A DNA stretch of 46,905 nucleotides, taken from contig CAMKEM010000019.1 in the NCBI GenBank assembly GCA_946411565.1, forward strand, positions 1 through 46,905. Reading direction: 5' to 3'. The position numbers and the translations under genes are program-made. The notes under the pieces are model-generated. The model was not told where the DNA came from. It saw only the letters and a list, made by a program, of their open reading frames with translations, and did not search any database. How positions within the stretch are numbered: the first letter of the stretch is position 1; every line of letters starts with the position of its first letter. The stretch comes from an uncultured Prevotellaceae bacterium. GTDB lineage: Bacteria > Bacteroidota > Bacteroidia > Bacteroidales > Bacteroidaceae. Shown one piece after another: positions 43,936 to 46,905 of this stretch.

Positions 43936-44199
43936 TAATGCCCATAAGCAGATAGTACGTCAACATGAACTTCTGTTTCGAAAATGCGATAAACAAGTCG
44001 ATGCTTCTTTGTAATTTCGCGACTCCACCGGCCTTCTGGCTTTCCCTTCAATGGTTCAGGATGTCCCAACCCTGTTTTAGGATGATCATAAAGTTCACCA
44101 ATGAACCCAATAGCCTTTTTGTAAGCTTTAGGTTCATAGCGTAGCGTTTTTTCAAGACTACCAGAGCCTCTTCCTTTATGATAACTTATATTGGCTCAT
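43935..44199 (-). pseudogene. Frameshifted YoeB/RelE-like toxin, IS inserted at its stop codon
   Basis: On the minus strand the C-terminal two-thirds reads YEPKAYKKAIGFIGELYDHP then EPLKGKPEGRWSREITKKHRLVYRIF and ends VHVDVLSAYGH, the YoeB-family pattern with WSR, KKHRLVY and the terminal YGH. The ATG overlapping the antitoxin stop (ATGA) gives only MSQYKLS before TAA. A middle piece KEEALVVLKK is in a second frame and the rest in a third, so at least two small indels are present (one probably in an A6 run). The TAG stop straddles the IS junction. Confidence 0.75.
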
Positions 44200-44429
44200 A
44201 AACTGCGTATATATTTGTCGAGTTCATCAACACTTGCAAAACTCTTACCAGACTGTTTCTCCGCACGTTCAATCTTGGCAAAGAATTCATCCTTTGTCAT
44301 CAAGGTAGCGTCCTCCTTCTCTGCCACGAGTTTACGCAAGTATTTTGCAGCTCGTTTCATAAGGTTCTCATCTTCAGCAATAATGCTCATATTGCGAAGA
44401 ATTTCGGCATTCATCTGTATTGCTGTCAT
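44196..44429 (-). CDS. Antitoxin of the broken YoeB-like pair
   Basis: A 77-aa, mainly helical, charged protein (MTAIQMNAEILRNMSIIAEDENLMKRAAKYLRKLV ... SVDELDKYIRSL). Its length, position and the ATGA overlap with the toxin start identify it as the first gene of a type II module. Similar small Bacteroidetes antitoxins have the same MTKDEFFAKIERAE-type C-terminal half. It appears intact and has a promoter, so it would be an orphan antitoxin if the toxin is truly dead. Confidence 0.72.
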   Translation of the reverse strand: MTAIQMNAEILRNMSIIAEDENLMKRAAKYLRKLVAEKEDATLMTKDEFFAKIERAEKQSGKSFASVDELDKYIRSL

Positions 44430-44454
44430 AACTTCAATGATTATTATTTTGTTG

Positions 44455-44486
44455 CAAAGTTAAACATAAAATCCGAATAAACCAAA
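44455..44486 (-). promoter_or_regulatory. Promoter for the antitoxin gene
   Basis: Minus strand: TTTG (44483-44486), 20-nt spacer, TAACTTTG (44455-44462), 26 nt before the ATG. Confidence 0.68.
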
Positions 44487-44583
44487 TTTTTGAGCATAGT
44501 CGCATCAAAAAACAACTAAAAGGGAAATAAAACAAGAAAGTTGCTGTTTTATCATTACCAAAAGACGTTGTTCTCTAAAAATC

Positions 44584-44617
44584 TCAGCCCTCGTTACGTA
44601 GCTGTAGCGAGGGCTGA
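44584..44617. terminator. Hairpin in the gap before the zinc-ribbon gene
   Basis: A 14-bp stem (44584-44597 with 44604-44617, one G-T pair; TCAGCCCTCGTTAC) and a 6-nt loop, terminator-like. The rest of the 44487-44848 gap holds only the promoter below. Confidence 0.6.
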
Positions 44618-44693
44618 ATATATTATGCGACATCCGAGCGAAAATATTTTTTACATAGATGTCTGTAAGAAACATGAAATAATCACGGAAATG

Positions 44694-44725
44694 TTTGGTG
44701 GAATGGGAAAGAATGAGTATTTTTG
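44694..44725 (+). promoter_or_regulatory. Promoter for the zinc-ribbon nuclease
   Basis: TTTG (44694-44697), 20-nt spacer, TATTTTTG (44718-44725), about 123 nt before the ATG. Confidence 0.62.
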
Positions 44726-44848
44726 CATCCGAAGGGCACTCTAATGTGTTCCTTACCTAATAATGACACGTACAACAATTATTGTTGAAGTAGTTCTCCT
44801 TCCAACAAAAAGTTACCATGACAAAAAATCTCTCTAAACTATACCATT

Positions 44849-46393
44849 ATGACAATAGCAGAATTACCAATTGTATCGCATTGGGACTACAAAAATAACA
44901 TTGAAAGCCCAGATTCAATTGCAGCAAAAAGCAATAATAAAAAATATTGGTGGTTATGCCCTGATTGTGGGAAATCATTTCCTAGAACTCCACTAAAAAT
45001 GAGCATTGGCACATGTAGATGTAAGGATTGTGGTTCCAAATATCGTGCAAACATCCGTTACGCTAGCTTGCTCAAGTATAGGAAATCCGTGGCAGATATT
45101 CCAGAAGTGGCAGTACTATTTGCTTCTGAATATAATGACCGTAAGGCATCTGAGGTACTTTCTATGAGTGACAGGAAATATAAGTTTCATTGCAAGAATT
45201 GTGGTGCACTATTTGAACGACAGACTAAAAATGTAACTTTAGGACAATACTATTGTGATAACTGCACTCAAGAGAGAAGGAGAAATAGCTATCTTAAAAC
45301 TCGCTATGAGAAACATGAAACTTGCGCTCAGCGTGAAAATATAATTAAAATATGGGATTATGAAATGAATGCCGCAGAAGAAATTTATCCGGATAAACTA
45401 ACAGCGCACTCAAAAAGAGAAATACATTTACTCTGTCCTGTATGTGGTAAGAGATGGAGGGATTTTCCCGATGCGAGATACGACAAACAACCCATGTGTC
45501 CTGATTGCGGAAACAAGCGAGCAGGAAAGGCGAACAAAGATAGAGCATTAATAGCGAATGGCTCTGCTGCTGATGCTGACTCAAGAATTCTCAAATACTG
45601 GCATCCTACTAAAAACGGAAATTCCACTCCATATGATTATACACGAAATGCACCTGATGTGTGTGTGTTTTTATGTGAATTAGGTCACGAATATGAGATG
45701 CCCATTGTTGATTTCATTAATAGATTGCATCCATGTCCAATATGCAAACCTGGTAGTCACACATCATTTGCTGAGAAAGTTATTGCATATTATCTATCAA
45801 AAATAGTAGAAGTAATCGAGAATTATAGGATATTAGAATTGAGAATGGAATTTGACATTTGGATTCCAACAATGAATACCGCTATAGAATATGATGGAAG
45901 TTATTATCATAAAGGCAGAGAAAACAGAGATAGGAAAAAAGACATTTATTGTGCAGAAAATAAGATAAGGTTGGTGAGAGTAAAGGAATGTAAAGAAAAT
46001 GTTCATGGTCAAGAAGGAATACACTACGATTTCGACAGTATGAATTACCAATGGTTGATGGATGTTATATGTGACGAATTAAACATACCTCATATTGTTG
46101 TTGATATGGTACGTGATACCCCCGATATATACGCAAAAGTAAGATATAGCAATCTGAAAAACAGTATAGCCCTCACTCGTCCTGATGTAGATAGATTATG
46201 GGATTTAGAACGTAACAAAAATATTAAAACCTACGACGTTGCTCAGTTCTCTCGTCAAAAGTTTTTTTGGCGTTGTCCTGATTGCGGTTCGACATGGTCT
46301 GAAAGTCCTTTTGAGGTTTGTGGACGAAAATATCCTTGTAAAGTGTGTGGCTTGAAAAAAAGAGGGCGAAAAGCAATGCCCCTTACTCTTTAA
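44849..46393 (+). CDS. Multi-zinc-ribbon protein with Vsr-like nuclease domain
   Basis: A 514-aa protein with five treble-clef/zinc-ribbon units of the DUF4379 type: C37/C40 with C58/C61, C115/C118 with C136/C139, C196/C199 with C217/C220, C276/H280 with C296/C299, and C476/C479 with C497/C500. Between units four and five is a PD-(D/E)xK-like, Vsr-related nuclease core: SFAE (Glu309), EFDIWIP (Asp336), AIEYDGSYYHKG (Glu347, Asp349, His354) and RDRKKD. The architecture suggests DNA binding plus cleavage: a homing, repair or defence enzyme. No methyltransferase or partner is visible. The DNA is AT-richer than its neighbours, a hint of transfer. Confidence 0.8.
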   Translation: MTIAELPIVSHWDYKNNIESPDSIAAKSNNKKYWWLCPDCGKSFPRTPLKMSIGTCRCKDCGSKYRANIRYASLLKYRKSVADIPEVAVLFASEYNDRKASEVLSMSDRKYKFHCKNCGALFERQTKNVTLGQYYCDNCTQERRRNSYLKTRYEKHETCAQRENIIKIWDYEMNAAEEIYPDKLTAHSKREIHLLCPVCGKRWRDFPDARYDKQPMCPDCGNKRAGKANKDRALIANGSAADADSRILKYWHPTKNGNSTPYDYTRNAPDVCVFLCELGHEYEMPIVDFINRLHPCPICKPGSHTSFAEKVIAYYLSKIVEVIENYRILELRMEFDIWIPTMNTAIEYDGSYYHKGRENRDRKKDIYCAENKIRLVRVKECKENVHGQEGIHYDFDSMNYQWLMDVICDELNIPHIVVDMVRDTPDIYAKVRYSNLKNSIALTRPDVDRLWDLERNKNIKTYDVAQFSRQKFFWRCPDCGSTWSESPFEVCGRKYPCKVCGLKKRGRKAMPLTL

Positions 46394-46479
46394 GAATCAC
46401 CCACACAAAAACTTTTGTAAAATTATGTGGCAGTTAGCAGGTATTACGGCTAATTCTCAATAGTATAATATACAAAAAT

Positions 46480-46599
46480 CAGTTGGTGACAAATTGTCAC
46501 CAACTGAAAACTTTCTAATCTGGAAAGAATAAAGTTTTTTTGTAAAAATTGAGGGTTAAATATATTTTTCAACTGGTGGCAAATTGTCTCCAGTTGAAA
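46480..46599. repeat. Two related palindromes downstream of the zinc-ribbon gene
   Basis: First: CAGTTGGTGACAA (46480-46492), one base, exact reverse complement (46494-46506). Second: TTTCAACTGGTGGCAA (46567-46582), one base, TTGTCTCCAGTTGAAA (46584-46599), two mismatches. Both share the core GGTGrCAAATTGTCnCC and their centres are 90 bp apart. They could be twin operators, terminators or recombination sites. Confidence 0.7.
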
Positions 46600-46905
46600 G
46601 AGACTTGCTGATATTCTTAGAGTTATATCACATAATAATTCTCTTTTTCCAAAAGCAAACTTACATCTTATAGCAGAGGTGGAGATGTCGCTTAATAATA
46701 AAAGAAAGGAAAAAGTTTGATGATATTTTGTGAATATACTTTATTTCACAAAATCAAAGTAACTCCTATGCAGCTCCCTTGCAAGTCCTATGTAAGTCCC
46801 ATTTTTCGCCTTTTCTACGGAACGGACTTACAACGGACTTGGAACGGACCTGAAACTCTAAGTTTGCATCGTCTAAGAAAAAGATAGGATAATCTTTGCT
46901 TAGTA
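46600..46905. repeat. Gene-free window end with periodic CGGACTT repeat
   Basis: From 46760 to 46860 the sequence has GCAAGTCC..GTAAGTCCC on one side and GGAACGGACTTAC, AACGGACTTGG, AACGGACCT on the other, about 10-11 nt apart. They form an imperfect inverted/tandem repeat related in style to family 3. No gene seen. Confidence 0.5.

Noticed and set aside
44541..44744. 67-codon plus-strand ORF before the zinc-ribbon gene
   Set aside because: It spans a terminator-like hairpin and a consensus promoter and resembles no protein; likely chance.

Overview
The window looks like chromosomal DNA of a Bacteroidales bacterium, most likely Prevotella or a close relative. This rests on protein content (PorW and PorX of the type IX secretion system, a Bacteroidetes-type PyrB/PyrI pair, YfhO, a BvgS-like hybrid kinase), on promoters of the Bacteroidetes form (TTTG, 19-20 nt, TAnnTTTG) before about ten genes, and on many interspersed intergenic palindromes. 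No 16S rRNA is present, so the genus is an inference.

Layout. 1-4.2 kb: a small unknown ORF, a class A penicillin-binding protein (minus) and pyrB-pyrI (plus). 4.3-11.2 kb: typA, a glycosyltransferase, a large YfhO membrane protein and a ParE/RelE-like toxin-antitoxin pair. 11.2-11.8 kb: a gene-free block with seven GGTGCAAC octamers inside and beside a 40-bp inverted repeat. 11.8-16.1 kb (minus): tRNA-Pro(GGG), a membrane-anchored nuclease, an NfeD-like protein, a flotillin and an acyltransferase, punctuated by two near-identical palindromic repeats. 16.7-21.9 kb: an ECF sigma factor, a putative anti-sigma protein and a secreted protein, divergent from a thioredoxin-domain lipoprotein-like protein that shares a domain with the secreted one. 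22.1-27.7 kb (minus): a frameshifted GH9 glycoside hydrolase, then a compact three-gene operon of a divergent FtsZ, a 187-aa soluble protein and a five-TM membrane protein. 27.8-28.8 kb: nested MITE-like repeats. 28.8-33.6 kb: a hybrid histidine kinase and a strongly codon-biased fucose-isomerase-like enzyme. 33.8-41.2 kb: aroA, porW, porX, tsaE. 41.2-44.5 kb: a second copy of the MITE-like repeat, a short-chain dehydrogenase with a perfect palindrome over its promoter, and an IS256-family element inserted at the stop codon of a broken YoeB-like toxin whose antitoxin is intact. 44.8-46.9 kb: a zinc-ribbon/Vsr-like nuclease followed by two related palindromes.

Working together. Housekeeping genes (cell wall, pyrimidine and shikimate synthesis, translation GTPase, tRNA modification) are interleaved with envelope functions: PorW and PorX of type IX secretion, flotillin/NfeD, and a sigma/anti-sigma surface-signalling unit. 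The best candidates for undescribed biology are the FtsZ-187aa-membrane operon (apparently separate from a cell-division cluster), the sigma-controlled pair of proteins with a shared domain, and the repeat families. One palindromic repeat family occurs seven times and has become coding sequence in at least four genes: the FtsZ linker, the TsaE N-terminus, the nuclease C-terminus and the PorW signal-peptide region.

Three genes appear damaged relative to their families: GH9 (one-base frameshift that removes the catalytic-acid end), the YoeB-like toxin (two apparent frameshifts), and possibly the ORF at the window start (in-frame stop). Sequencing error cannot be excluded for any of these from one sequence.
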